Origin: Candidatus Yonathbacteria bacterium
GTDB lineage: Bacteria > Patescibacteriota > Minisyncoccia > Phycocordibacterales > JACNGX01
DNA: 37,166 nt
Direction of reading: 5' to 3'
Assembly: GCA_013334825.1 (NCBI GenBank)
Contig: JAAXWR010000003.1
Location: forward strand, 1-37,166
Shown here: positions 15,411 to 23,228 of the stretch, piece after piece
How the letters are laid out: the number at the start of each line of letters is the position of its first letter
Numbering within the stretch: the stretch's first letter is position 1
Notes under the pieces: model-generated
Told to the model about the DNA's origin: nothing
What the model saw: the letters and a program-made list of their open reading frames with translations, nothing else
Database searches by the model: none
Program-made: the position numbers and the translations under genes

Positions 15411-15513
15411 TATATAGGTCAAGATGCCTTAGAAAACCTAGGTCCCCTGCTTTTTGAGAGTTTTTTCATAACTATTTCAAACAAATCTTCATAAAAAGAT
15501 TCTATCAAAACTA

Positions 15514-15549
15514 AACCAAAAAGTCCCCTTTATTGAGGACTTTTTGGTT
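15514..15549 (-). terminator. Hairpin after the 347-aa orphan
   Basis: AACCAAAAAGTCC and GGACTTTTTGGTT form a 13-bp stem with a short loop. It lies between the minus-strand gene ending at 15780 and the promoter at 15382. A run of eight G (15556-15563) directly follows on the plus strand. The remaining 15564-15779 shows no convincing gene. Confidence 0.6.
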
Positions 15550-15779
15550 GATTGTGGGGGGGGCGCCGTCGTAGAGGATATGAGAACTGTGTTCGCAGAG
15601 AAAAACAATACAACAATCTTCATTCCTCAATGTCCTCATGTATAAATAAACCCATTTCTACTCCAAAACCAAAGGGGCGGGTGCATTTCTATCGGAGTAA
15701 TACCACTTCCTTCAAATTTTTAAAAGATTATCTGTTTCTTTTTTCAATTCAAAAAGCATCATTGAAGTCATTTGTAATG

Positions 15780-16823
15780 CTACTCACGGATAGCTTTCTT
15801 TATTTTATGTATGATCAACGTGTCATTAAACATTGAAACATTATAATCTGGGCTATTTATTAACTCATCAATTGATGTTAGTAAGGCCTGTTTCCTTGAT
15901 TCAAAGGTTTCGTCTCCCCGGACATCCTCTTGAACTGTTATCGGTGAGATTCTCGCATTTCCTCCATCTTCAAGGACAGTTGCCATATTTTTTATTAAAC
16001 TTCTTATTTCATCTGACGAATCAACATAGAATGGAACGGAATACGTCGCCCAAACCTCATCAGCTTTAGGTAATGATGTATTATTTACCATTTGTCTAAC
16101 TTTTTCATCAGTTGCAGATATAGTCATAGATTCATATATATCATTTGGGTTCTTATCGAAAGATTCTTCTTTGAGAAATGGATCAAAATTTATTACTTTT
16201 TTTGGTCTTAACCTTTCATCTTTTAGTAAATCAACCACCGAATCACCTCCCCCAAACAAAAAGATTGTCTTACCATCAATGAGTCTATGAATGTACTCTC
16301 TTCCTTCTGTCGTGTTAACAAAACTCTCGGGCAAACCAAACATCATTGATACATATGAGTATGCATCTCTCTTTCTTCCTGGTACAAAAAAACTTCTTTC
16401 TTGATTTGTATTGGCATAATAATCGATACTCTCATGGACATCCCCCTGTGAAGAACTCCGACTTGACCTCTGTACTCTATTTTTTAACCTACTAAACATT
16501 TCTGTTTTTTTTGAGTCAGAAAACTTTTCTTCATTATGAACATTCAATTTAATAAGTATTTCTTTTAATTGTTGTGCACGGCCTTCACTCTTGAAAAAAT
16601 TATTTACTGACGGGTGTGTGTACCTTCCGTAGTACTCTCTTTTTTCCAATAACTTTACTGGTTCACCAAAAATATCCTCGTTCCTTGTGTGAGTATCAAC
16701 AATAAGTTTCATGAAACGACTCACGTACTCCTCAGGAGTTTCTTCTGGTAATGATTCAATAGGCATGTTGAATGCTGAATCAATTTTTGGTATTTCATTA
16801 TTGTTAAAATATGATTTTTCCAT
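15780..16823 (-). CDS. Hypothetical protein with a methyltransferase-like Rossmann core
   Basis: No confident family. The 347 aa are AT-rich in sequence and end in a Rossmann-type segment: KTIFLFGGGDSVVDLL (glycine-rich loop like motif I), KKVINFDPF (strand ending in an acidic residue like motif II), KADEVWATYSVPFYVDSSDEIRSLIKNMATVLEDGGNARISPI (motif IV to VI pattern), and NVSMFNDTLIIHK. This resembles SAM-dependent class I methyltransferases, but D-P in place of the usual acidic position and the orphan N-terminal 170 residues make catalysis uncertain. GATAAT is 6 nt before the ATG. Confidence 0.6.
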   Translation of the reverse strand: MEKSYFNNNEIPKIDSAFNMPIESLPEETPEEYVSRFMKLIVDTHTRNEDIFGEPVKLLEKREYYGRYTHPSVNNFFKSEGRAQQLKEILIKLNVHNEEKFSDSKKTEMFSRLKNRVQRSSRSSSQGDVHESIDYYANTNQERSFFVPGRKRDAYSYVSMMFGLPESFVNTTEGREYIHRLIDGKTIFLFGGGDSVVDLLKDERLRPKKVINFDPFLKEESFDKNPNDIYESMTISATDEKVRQMVNNTSLPKADEVWATYSVPFYVDSSDEIRSLIKNMATVLEDGGNARISPITVQEDVRGDETFESRKQALLTSIDELINSPDYNVSMFNDTLIIHKIKKAIRE

Positions 16824-16829
16824 ATGTTT

Positions 16830-16835
16830 ATTATC
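16830..16835 (-). promoter_or_regulatory. -10 hexamer of the 347-aa orphan
   Basis: GATAAT ends 6 nt before the ATG at 16823. Confidence 0.5.
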
Positions 16836-16899
16836 TCACTGTTCAAAGTCCACCAATTATTATACGAAAAACAAACTCAATGCTGTCACTATTACGAGG

Positions 16900-16972
16900 G
16901 GTGACTATCGGGAATCGAACCCGAATTAGAGGATCCACAGACCTCTGTGTTAACCGTTACACCATAGTCACC
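16900..16972 (-). tRNA. tRNA-His (GTG)
   Basis: Cloverleaf with acceptor GTGACTA/TAGTCAC, T-loop TTCGATT and anticodon loop CTGTGGA, anticodon GTG. An additional G (-1, complement of 16972) opposite C73 (complement of 16900), the His identity pair, is encoded. CCA is not encoded. No downstream tRNA-linked element is present here. Confidence 0.95.
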
Positions 16973-17052
16973 ATGATTTCTTTCGCACAATAGACTTGCG
17001 TAACAAGCTTTTTCTATCGTGCAGTTGTTCTGTTATAACAATTTTTGAGAGA

Positions 17053-17376
17053 TTAGTCCAGCATTTCTCTTTTTTTAGAAACTGACATTTCAACTTTTTG
17101 TGGTATCTTTCTTATAAACCGATAATACACGGCAAGAGTAACGACTAACCACGAACCAATGACGCCCACAATAAAACCCGCAAATACGACCCAATCTTTG
17201 AGTAAAAAACCGTATAATGCCCATATTGTCGTCCCGAACGCAAATATACCAAACGTAACGAGCGAAACATCATCAGCGTTTTTCTTTTGCCATATCCGAT
17301 ACGCCTGAGGAAAGTATCCCGCCGACATGAGGATACCAAGAACAGCGACGACACTTTCCCATATCATGTATTCCAT
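17053..17376 (-). CDS. SemiSWEET / PQ-loop family membrane protein
   Basis: A small transporter-like protein of 107 aa with three membrane helices (about 6-24, 38-58, 65-86). The first helix ends in the PQ motif of the family: AGYFPQAYRIWQKKNADDVSLVTFGIFAFGTTIWALYGFLLKDWVV. Bacterial SemiSWEETs are triple-helix bundles that dimerise and move sugars. It starts directly after the stop of the HD-domain gene (one base between), so the two form an operon. Substrate unknown. Confidence 0.88.
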   Translation of the reverse strand: MEYMIWESVVAVLGILMSAGYFPQAYRIWQKKNADDVSLVTFGIFAFGTTIWALYGFLLKDWVVFAGFIVGVIGSWLVVTLAVYYRFIRKIPQKVEMSVSKKREMLD

Positions 17377-17377
17377 A

Positions 17378-17986
17378 TTATTTGTTGTTATTTCTACTTA
17401 CCCACCATTCATCTTCTTTGTCCCCATACCACCACGCATCCGAGTCTATCGTGAGAACACGCTCAGCGAGATTCTTACCTTCTTCTGTTTTCAATCTCTT
17501 CACCGTGGCAGGAAGCCATGTGTTTGCACGTTCATTCCCAATATCCAACTGTTCTTTAAGCGATAGTATGAACTCAATATTATCAGCATCTTTCGCGAGA
17601 CGTGCTTCTTTGCTCTCCCGCTCTTCGTATTCATCTATCAATGCTTTCATCTTGTCTCCAAAGGGAAGAGACGCAGTAAGATCCTCATGTGCTCGATGTT
17701 CAAACCGTTCAGTATACTTTTGATGCACATAATTCAAATCAGAAATACGCGATTCGGATATATCATGGAAGAGACACAATTGTACCACCTTTCCTGTATC
17801 AACATCTCCTGCCATTTCAGCAAGACAATAACCAATATAACATGTGCGGTTGATGTGTTCGGCAACACTTTGTTCACCGCTTCCCAAAAAGAAAAATCCG
17901 CTCCGGGGTGTTTTGGCAAGAATGCCAACTTCAAACAAAAAGTCAGCGACATTCTCTAACTCTGTCTTTTCTTTGTGATTATCCAT
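17378..17986 (-). CDS. HD-domain phosphohydrolase (YfbR/HDDC2-like)
   Basis: A metal-dependent HD hydrolase, probably a 5'-deoxynucleotidase acting on dNMPs. Motifs: SVAEHINRTCYIGYCLAEMAG (first His), VVQLCLFHDISESRISDL (H-D-x-x-E), and ESKEARLAKDADNIEFILSLKEQ (final Asp). The order and spacing match YfbR/HDDC2. The frame is open upstream to 18022; of the possible ATGs, the one at 17984-17986 has TATCAT 7 nt before it and is preferred, giving 202 aa. The ATG at 17995 is the alternative. Downstream it is coupled to the SemiSWEET gene. Confidence 0.85.
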   Translation of the reverse strand: MDNHKEKTELENVADFLFEVGILAKTPRSGFFFLGSGEQSVAEHINRTCYIGYCLAEMAGDVDTGKVVQLCLFHDISESRISDLNYVHQKYTERFEHRAHEDLTASLPFGDKMKALIDEYEERESKEARLAKDADNIEFILSLKEQLDIGNERANTWLPATVKRLKTEEGKNLAERVLTIDSDAWWYGDKEDEWWVSRNNNK

Positions 17987-17993
17987 ATCCGCC

Positions 17994-17999
17994 ATGATA
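17994..17999 (-). promoter_or_regulatory. -10 hexamer of the HD-domain gene
   Basis: TATCAT ends 7 nt before the ATG at 17986. Confidence 0.45.
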
Positions 18000-18025
18000 T
18001 CACATTCACATACGCCGACCAACCA

Positions 18026-18823
18026 TTACACAAATGCGGAAAGGATAACAAGCACACCAAACGCAAGGACAAATGGACCAAATGGGACTTTTTTCGCAAG
18101 ACGAAGCAGTATGTCAATGGTGGCATATCCTACGACAAATGCCGCAAGTAGCCCCACAAACATATCGGCATCCCATGTAAACATGTCCATGTTAAGGACA
18201 ATATTTCCGGCAATCACGATGGGAATACTCAAAAGAAAACTAATATGAAGCGCGTCTTCGTCTTTATATCCTCTAAAAAGAAGCCCTGCAACAGTGAGCC
18301 CTGAACGCGATACCCCGGGAAGTGCGGCAAGCCCTTGAAGCACCCCTTGTATGAGTGCATCGGGAAGTCCCAGATCCTGCTCTGTCTTTTCCCCATGAGA
18401 CACATCTCGTCTTTTCATCTGTGCAAGCCCTGTCACACAGAGCGCCGCGCCAACAAATATCATAAACGCGGGCGTATGCGCGACAAAGAAGTCTCCGTAT
18501 CGTTCAAGTAGTTTGAGACATACATACCCCAGTACACCTGAAACAATCGTCGCAACAACATAAAACATAAGCACGCGTTTCTCCACACTCCCCGTTCTGC
18601 GAAACGAAACGAGACGTGACAAAAGTGCTTTGATTTCTTTGCGAAAATACACAATAGACGCAATCGCTGTTCCGATGTGCAAGAAGAGTGCAAGACGCAT
18701 CATATCGTCAATACGACCACCGCCAAACATATGTGTTTTGGCAAGAACAATCATGCCATCAGAGCTGATGGGCAACCATTCTGCGATACCTTGGATCGCG
18801 CCGAGGACGAGCATTTCAAGCAT
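18026..18823 (-). CDS. uppP: Undecaprenyl-diphosphatase (BacA type)
   Basis: Recycles the lipid carrier by converting undecaprenyl diphosphate to the monophosphate. The 265-aa, multi-helix protein has both conserved regions: GAIQGIAEWLPISSDGMIVLA (the family's EWLPISSxGH box, with D-G-M here where S-G-H is usual) and LPGVSRSGLTVAGLL (PGxSRSG). The changed histidine position is worth noting. Together with uppS at 24855 it completes the carrier-lipid cycle. No Shine-Dalgarno sequence; the leader has CTAAC-type repeats. Confidence 0.94.
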   Translation of the reverse strand: MLEMLVLGAIQGIAEWLPISSDGMIVLAKTHMFGGGRIDDMMRLALFLHIGTAIASIVYFRKEIKALLSRLVSFRRTGSVEKRVLMFYVVATIVSGVLGYVCLKLLERYGDFFVAHTPAFMIFVGAALCVTGLAQMKRRDVSHGEKTEQDLGLPDALIQGVLQGLAALPGVSRSGLTVAGLLFRGYKDEDALHISFLLSIPIVIAGNIVLNMDMFTWDADMFVGLLAAFVVGYATIDILLRLAKKVPFGPFVLAFGVLVILSAFV

Positions 18824-18830
18824 ACAACGA

Positions 18831-18868
18831 GGAGGTTAGGAGATTAAAAAGTTAGGAGATTAAAAGTT
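18831..18868 (+). repeat. GGAGGTTAGGAGATTAAAAAG repeat tract
   Basis: Degenerate copies of GTTAGGAGATTAAAA sit directly upstream of the uppP start, on the strand opposite the gene. They are related to the tracts at 1734 and 33298. The rest of the short gap holds no gene. Confidence 0.65.
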
Positions 18869-18924
18869 AAACAGAGAATGCAAGGCCAGATAACTATAAA
18901 CGATAAACAATGAAAAGGAAACTA

Positions 18925-19476
18925 TTACTTATCATACGCTGGCGCATGTTCGTCTATCCCTGCTTCTCTGTTCACATATCGAGCAAGGACAAAGAGAAAT
19001 GAAGAGAGACGGTTTAAGTATGCGAGTGTTTGGTCATACACAACAACCAGTCCCTCTTCAGAAACTCCAACGACACGACGCTCTGCACGGCGTGCGACTG
19101 TACGCGCAACATCCGCGAGAGCAGATAGTTCTGTTCCTCCCGCAACGACAAACGTAGTAATAGGCGACATTGTTCTTCCAAGGCTATCAATGTATGTCTC
19201 CAATACCAACACGGCTTCCGAAGAAAGATGTTTGTCAGCCCCCGCAATTTCCACTTGAATGGTAAACAGATGCGATTGTATATCCATCACAATTGTTGCG
19301 CCGATTTTCCCATTCGGCATCTCTGTGTGTGCCATGTGAACCGCAAGCAATCCGAGTACGCTCCCCGTCTCATCAAGTGCGCCGAGTGCTTCGGCAATCG
19401 CAGAGCTTTTTGAAAGACGTTGGTCACAGCCATACAGCGTTGTTGTTCCATTGTCGCCTGTGCGCGTATAATACAT
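18925..19476 (-). CDS. Cob(I)alamin adenosyltransferase, PduO type
   Basis: Transfers adenosyl from ATP to cob(I)alamin to make coenzyme B12. The 183 aa align with PduO/CobA2: N-terminal YTRTGDNGTTTLYG (ATP-binding loop), then SSAIAEALGALDETGSVLGLL, RTVARRAERRVVGV (catalytic Arg) and LAYLNRLSSFLFVLARYVN. The gene is a single unit with TATACT 7 nt before its ATG. No other cobalamin gene is in the window; the family is often seen in CPR genomes lacking B12 synthesis, so salvage is likely. Confidence 0.94.
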   Translation of the reverse strand: MYYTRTGDNGTTTLYGCDQRLSKSSAIAEALGALDETGSVLGLLAVHMAHTEMPNGKIGATIVMDIQSHLFTIQVEIAGADKHLSSEAVLVLETYIDSLGRTMSPITTFVVAGGTELSALADVARTVARRAERRVVGVSEEGLVVVYDQTLAYLNRLSSFLFVLARYVNREAGIDEHAPAYDK

Positions 19477-19483
19477 CGCTCAC

Positions 19484-19489
19484 AGTATA
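19484..19489 (-). promoter_or_regulatory. -10 hexamer of the adenosyltransferase gene
   Basis: TATACT ends 7 nt before the ATG at 19476. Confidence 0.65.
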
Positions 19490-19511
19490 CCAAACATTGT
19501 GTAGACAATAC

Positions 19512-19534
19512 AAAAAGCGGCGCTCCGCGCCGCT
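19512..19534 (-). terminator. Intrinsic terminator of cfa
   Basis: AGCGGCGC-TCC-GCGCCGCT is an 8-bp stem followed on the minus strand by TTTTG, 19 bp after the cfa stop. Confidence 0.85.
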
Positions 19535-19552
19535 CTCAAAAACATCTACCTT

Positions 19553-20704
19553 TTATCGCACCGACGTATACCCTCCTTTCACACCTTTTGGTGAAAAGAC
19601 TATTTGCCATAAATCCAGGTTTCTTGACCTGAATGCTCCGGCAAAAGAAAGAAGGTAATACTCCCACATACGACGGAAGCGTTCATCATACTTCCCCGTC
19701 GCAATCAGAGTATCCCATCGCGGTAAAAGATTTTGATACCATGCCATGAGTGTGTTGTCATAATCGGCGCCAAAATTGTGCCAATCTTCCATAACAAACT
19801 CAGCCCGTTGGAACGCTTTTGTCACCTGCTCATATGAAGGGAGCACACCGCCTGGGAAAATATACTTGTGCACCCAGGGTTCTGTTGTGCGGTACGACTC
19901 GTGTCCGGCAATCGTATGCAAAAGAAAGAGTCCATCTTTCTTCAGATACGCACGGACAGTATCAAAGTACGTTTGATAATACTTTGGCCCGACATGCTCA
20001 AACATACCGACGGACACGACGCGATCAAATTTCACGCCCAGCTGATGACGATAATCTTGAACTTTGATTGAGACACGGTCTGATACGTCATACTCCCTGA
20101 AAAGAGTTTCCGCAAGCTTCGCCTGCTCTTTGGAGATGGTGATGCCAACTCCTCGAATATCGTAATGCTTCGCAGCAAAAGCAAGAAGCTCACCGAATCC
20201 GCACCCAATATCAAGAAGTGTCATTCCCTCTTTGAGACCGAGCTTTTCGCAGATAAGACGCATTTTATGTTCTTGCGCCTCGTTCAGATTTTGAGCATCT
20301 TTCCAGTAGGCACAGGAATACACCATGTGCTTACCGAGCATCAACCTGTAAAGGTCATTGCCCACATCGTAATGATGCTCTCCCACACGGTGTGAGTTTT
20401 TCCAATGCCCACAGTCGGCAAGAACTGAAGACAATATCTCCGGACCAAGAGCAATGACCGTCTTGAGACTTTTTGCTTCTTTCTCAAGACCTCCACCAAT
20501 AACTCGGCAGAAGAAATCTGAGAGGTCATCATGGTCCCACAGACCGTCCATGTACGCCTCACCAAGTCCAAGTGACCCGCGACGGACGATCTCCGAATAA
20601 AATCGTTCATCACGAACCTGGAGACCACTACCGTTTGGGGCATTTATTGTTACTCCGACAGAATAGAGTAACTCACTCACAAAACCATTTTCCTTTTGTC
20701 TCAT
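19553..20704 (-). CDS. cfa: Cyclopropane-fatty-acyl-phospholipid synthase
   Basis: A SAM-dependent enzyme that adds a methylene bridge to unsaturated acyl chains of membrane phospholipids. The C-terminal methyltransferase core is clear: MTLLDIGCGFGELLAFAAKHYDIRGVGITISKEQ (motif I and II), RVVSVGMFEHVGPKYYQTYFDTVRAYLKKDGLFLLHTI (the E-H-V-G-x-x-Y block of CFA synthases), and FGADYDNTLMAWYQNL near the end. The N-terminal domain (about 110 aa) is present, and 383 aa is the usual length. TATAAT is 9 nt from the ATG. Lipid modification in an organism that probably scavenges lipids is notable. Confidence 0.95.
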   Translation of the reverse strand: MRQKENGFVSELLYSVGVTINAPNGSGLQVRDERFYSEIVRRGSLGLGEAYMDGLWDHDDLSDFFCRVIGGGLEKEAKSLKTVIALGPEILSSVLADCGHWKNSHRVGEHHYDVGNDLYRLMLGKHMVYSCAYWKDAQNLNEAQEHKMRLICEKLGLKEGMTLLDIGCGFGELLAFAAKHYDIRGVGITISKEQAKLAETLFREYDVSDRVSIKVQDYRHQLGVKFDRVVSVGMFEHVGPKYYQTYFDTVRAYLKKDGLFLLHTIAGHESYRTTEPWVHKYIFPGGVLPSYEQVTKAFQRAEFVMEDWHNFGADYDNTLMAWYQNLLPRWDTLIATGKYDERFRRMWEYYLLSFAGAFRSRNLDLWQIVFSPKGVKGGYTSVR

Positions 20705-20756
20705 AATTCATAGATTATATGATTGAAATAAGTACTTCTGTCTCATCTTGTACACG

Positions 20757-20784
20757 AAAAAAGAGGTTTGGTCAACCCCTTTTT
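20757..20784 (-). terminator. Terminator of the 79-aa ferritin-like gene
   Basis: An 11-bp stem whose arms end in A and T runs (AAAAAGGGGTT ... AACCTCTTTTTT on the minus strand) starts 20 bp after the stop. Confidence 0.7.
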
Positions 20785-20803
20785 CCGCTCTCTTTTTCTC
20801 TCT

Positions 20804-21043
20804 TTATGTTGTGTGATAATATTCTTCTGCAATGACAATGAGTCGTTTTGCAATAGTGATATGTCGTCTCTCATCAGACGCGATACGTTCAATAATTTCT
20901 TTGTCATGTATCTCCTCGGCAGACAACTCTTTTCCTTCAAGCATTGTGAGAAACTCTTCATAGAGCGCGAGGGAACGCTCTTCATACCCCAACCCTTGGG
21001 TTAAGTTAAATATCAAATCTTCTTTGAGTAACGGACATGTCAT
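20804..21043 (-). CDS. Ferritin-like/rubrerythrin-like mini-protein
   Basis: A 79-aa all-helical protein. It reads like half of a ferritin-like four-helix bundle: GLGYEERSLALYEEFLTMLEG (with Glu pairs), then EEIHDKEIIERIASDERRHITIAKRL, where D-E-R-R-H is the E-x-x-H-like metal motif of rubrerythrins and Dps-type proteins. Two helices could dimerise to make a full di-iron site. No iron function is proven. It sits beside a second small protein (21132-21386) of similar design. Confidence 0.65.
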   Translation of the reverse strand: MTCPLLKEDLIFNLTQGLGYEERSLALYEEFLTMLEGKELSAEEIHDKEIIERIASDERRHITIAKRLIVIAEEYYHTT

Positions 21044-21131
21044 AAATTATATATGAGTTATACATTATCTGGTCGAGTACAATATTTCATACATTAACTT
21101 TCTTTTCTTTATAGTTTATCGTTTATTATTC

Positions 21132-21386
21132 TTATTTCTCAATTCCTTGTTCATCCTTTCCATCCACTTGATACTTCTCTGCCATTCTTTTCACTGCAAC
21201 ACGATGAAACTCGGAATCACGTTTGAGTGTCTCTATACCTGACACAAATTCATCTCGAAATGAATCCGTGACACACTTCTTTATGTCCACACGTAATAGT
21301 GCATCGTAGAGCGCAATCATCGTTTGTTCGAGCGTTTCGTCTTTCAACAAGTTTGCAAGACGTACTCGCATATCATTTGTATCCAT
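21132..21386 (-). CDS. Ferritin-like helical mini-protein, second copy
   Basis: An 84-aa helical protein with the same layout as the 79-aa neighbour: LLKDETLEQTMIALYDALLRV, then FVSGIETLKRDSEFHRVAVKRMAEKY, where D-S-E-F-H-R replaces D-E-R-R-H. Probably a diverged paralogue. I use the ATG at 21384-21386 rather than the in-frame GTG at 21392 because TATACT lies 6 nt before it. Function unknown; metal binding is possible because E and H are kept. Confidence 0.65.
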   Translation of the reverse strand: MDTNDMRVRLANLLKDETLEQTMIALYDALLRVDIKKCVTDSFRDEFVSGIETLKRDSEFHRVAVKRMAEKYQVDGKDEQGIEK

Positions 21387-21392
21387 ACACAC

Positions 21393-21398
21393 AGTATA
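21393..21398 (-). promoter_or_regulatory. -10 hexamer of the second ferritin-like gene
   Basis: TATACT ends 6 nt before the ATG at 21386. Confidence 0.65.
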
Positions 21399-21437
21399 TC
21401 AAAATTTCATACAATATTTTTTTGCTGTGGAAAAAGT

Positions 21438-22790
21438 TTATTCTGGATAGACACGTGTCATGTATGCGCGGAGGGCAGTAATATCCCGTTCTGCGTCAGA
21501 AGACCCATACACAACGAAGGCAACAGGGCGTTTCATCCCCTTGTGTGTCAGCGAAAAGAGAGCGAGCGCCACGTCAGTACCATCTGGCGCGACCCCCGAC
21601 ATACCACCAAGAAAATTGGAATCTTCCGCCCCCACGATATTGTTTTCAAGCGATGCAAAGGGTGATGCTCCATATGTCGCACCGCGCTCTTTCCCCGCGG
21701 TAATATCAAACGCAAAACTTCGATTATGATACACATATCGCGCGAGTGCAAACATATCTCGTACTGTTGTGCCACTTCCTTCATCATCACCTGTCACATC
21801 TACGAAATGGCTCCCTACCATACCCAGTGACACAGCTTTTTTATTCATAAAAGAAATGAATGCACCCTCTCCTTTCACACTTGCATATGTATGCGCGACA
21901 CGGTCAGAGTCAGCAAGAAGGAGTGGATACAATAGATGAAATGCTTTATACGCTGTCCCAGGAATAAGTGCGCTCTGTTCTTTCCCTTCTTCATCTGCGG
22001 TATCTTTGAGCGTTGCATCTTTATCCATATTGATATACTCGCCAGCAACAAGCGCTGTCATGAGTTTGGTCAGCGAACCTGATGCAAACGTTTCACCCTC
22101 TCCTTTCTCGAGAAGAATATTATTCCCGTTCACATCACCGATGAGGTATCCACGCGCACCAAGGGAAGGGGGTAATGCTTCATATGCAAAGCCATCGGAC
22201 GCGAAATCTTTTTCAAACACAAGAACGGGTGTACCCACAGACACCTTGTCATACACTGCTTTGGCGTTTTCATCGGAAAGACGGATACACCCGCCAGAAA
22301 ATGTTGAAGATACAGCGGTGCCATCGGGATAATATGGCCATCCATGAATAAAGAAATTGCCTTGAAATGACATACTCCACGGCTGGTGTACATTTCCAAA
22401 CGTCGAAAAATGATCTTTTTCTTTCGTTTCAATCTGGTACAACCCCGCTGGTGTTTCCCACCAGGAACCTTCTTTTCCTTTTGTACGGATAGGGACTTCG
22501 AGTGATACAGTACCTTTCTCATATACACGCATCATCATCGCGGACAAATCTGCTTCTACAAACGTCTCACCGCTCTCCAACAATTTTCCTTTTACCTCCG
22601 CAAAAAAATCTGGGTGCGACAATGCGGGAACCGCTCCATATCCCAATTCACCTGATCCATCAGGATACATAAGAGAAAACGCTGGTCTCCCCGCGTTTGC
22701 CATATTACCAAGAATAAAAAAAATTCCCGCCGCAGCAATAAATGCAAACAGGGCAACAAAAGTAAGTCGACGGGTGTGGGAATCAATCAT
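21438..22790 (-). CDS. L,D-transpeptidase fused to a D,D-carboxypeptidase-like domain
   Basis: A 450-aa envelope protein. Residues 9-28 are a membrane anchor. About 85-195 form a YkuD L,D-transpeptidase domain with FFIHGWPYYP and S-G-G-C-I-R-L-S (catalytic Cys168, His149), able to make 3-3 cross-links. About 205-435 resemble an S11 penicillin-binding D,D-carboxypeptidase: ASGSLTKLMTAL has the SxxK motif (Ser239, Lys242), but the SxN motif reads S-D-R (295-297) and the KTG triad is replaced by M-S-G (397-399), so the second active site is probably impaired. TATACG lies 6 nt before the ATG. Confidence 0.9.
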   Translation of the reverse strand: MIDSHTRRLTFVALFAFIAAAGIFFILGNMANAGRPAFSLMYPDGSGELGYGAVPALSHPDFFAEVKGKLLESGETFVEADLSAMMMRVYEKGTVSLEVPIRTKGKEGSWWETPAGLYQIETKEKDHFSTFGNVHQPWSMSFQGNFFIHGWPYYPDGTAVSSTFSGGCIRLSDENAKAVYDKVSVGTPVLVFEKDFASDGFAYEALPPSLGARGYLIGDVNGNNILLEKGEGETFASGSLTKLMTALVAGEYINMDKDATLKDTADEEGKEQSALIPGTAYKAFHLLYPLLLADSDRVAHTYASVKGEGAFISFMNKKAVSLGMVGSHFVDVTGDDEGSGTTVRDMFALARYVYHNRSFAFDITAGKERGATYGASPFASLENNIVGAEDSNFLGGMSGVAPDGTDVALALFSLTHKGMKRPVAFVVYGSSDAERDITALRAYMTRVYPE

Positions 22791-22889
22791 GAAAAACGTA
22801 TATCAGATAATAACAACGATAGTATATCAGACACATGAGAGATATGTCATGTGTGTACATACCAATATACACAATGAGCATATCAATGG

Positions 22890-22918
22890 TTTACAAAAAA
22901 CGATAAACCGTGTAGGAT
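22890..22918 (+). promoter_or_regulatory. Promoter of tRNA-Leu (GAG)
   Basis: TTTACA (22890-22895) and TAGGAT (22913-22918) with a 17-bp spacer, ending 10 bp before the tRNA 5' end. Confidence 0.65.
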
Positions 22919-22928
22919 AGCGTGTATT

Positions 22929-23012
22929 GCGCGAGTGGCGAAACAGTAGACGCGCTAGCTTGAGGGGCTAGTGTCCATTGCGGACGTGGAGGTGCGATTC
23001 CTCTCTCGCGCA
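22929..23012 (+). tRNA. tRNA-Leu (GAG)
   Basis: Class II tRNA with acceptor GCGCGAG/CTCGCGC, anticodon stem CTAGC/GCTAG around loop TTGAGGG (anticodon GAG), a long variable arm and discriminator A. CCA is not encoded. It has an ordinary terminator and no tRNA-linked element. Confidence 0.95.
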
Positions 23013-23018
23013 CATCAA

Positions 23019-23057
23019 AAGGAAACGGGCGGCGACCTTCGGTCGCCGCCCGTTTCC
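23019..23057 (+). terminator. Long hairpin after tRNA-Leu (GAG)
   Basis: GGAAACGGGCGGCGAC and its perfect complement flank a CTTCG loop, with AA/TT extending the stem to about 18 bp. No U-run follows, so it may act as a processing or end-protecting hairpin. Confidence 0.65.
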
Positions 23058-23109
23058 TTGATTATTTAATCATAATTCTTTATGCTTAATTCGTTATTTA
23101 CGTATCTTT

Positions 23110-23191
23110 GCCCGGGTGGTGAAATTGGTAGACACGTACGCTTCAGGAGCGTATGCCGCAAGGCTTGGAGGTTCGAACCCTCTCTCGGGCA
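23110..23191 (+). tRNA. tRNA-Leu (CAG)
   Basis: Class II tRNA with acceptor GCCCGGG/CTCGGGC, anticodon loop TTCAGGA (anticodon CAG), T-loop TTCGAAC and discriminator A. CCA is not encoded. Its 3' end is repeated downstream in inverted and direct orientation (see 23227-23455). Confidence 0.95.
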
Positions 23192-23228
23192 CATATATAA
23201 AAACGCCGTAAGGCGTTTTTATATATGT
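23191..23228 (+). terminator. Perfect 17-bp hairpin at the tRNA-Leu (CAG) 3' end
   Basis: ACATATATAAAAACGCC (23191-23207) pairs perfectly with 23212-23228 around GTAA. It begins at the tRNA discriminator base and is continuous with the inverted copy of the tRNA 3' end, so tRNA acceptor, trailer and element form one inverted repeat. Confidence 0.7.

Noticed and set aside
15552-15836. 94-aa plus-strand ORF starting near the G8 run
   Set aside because: It runs into the 3' end of a clear minus-strand gene, begins in low-complexity sequence and has no promoter or family match.
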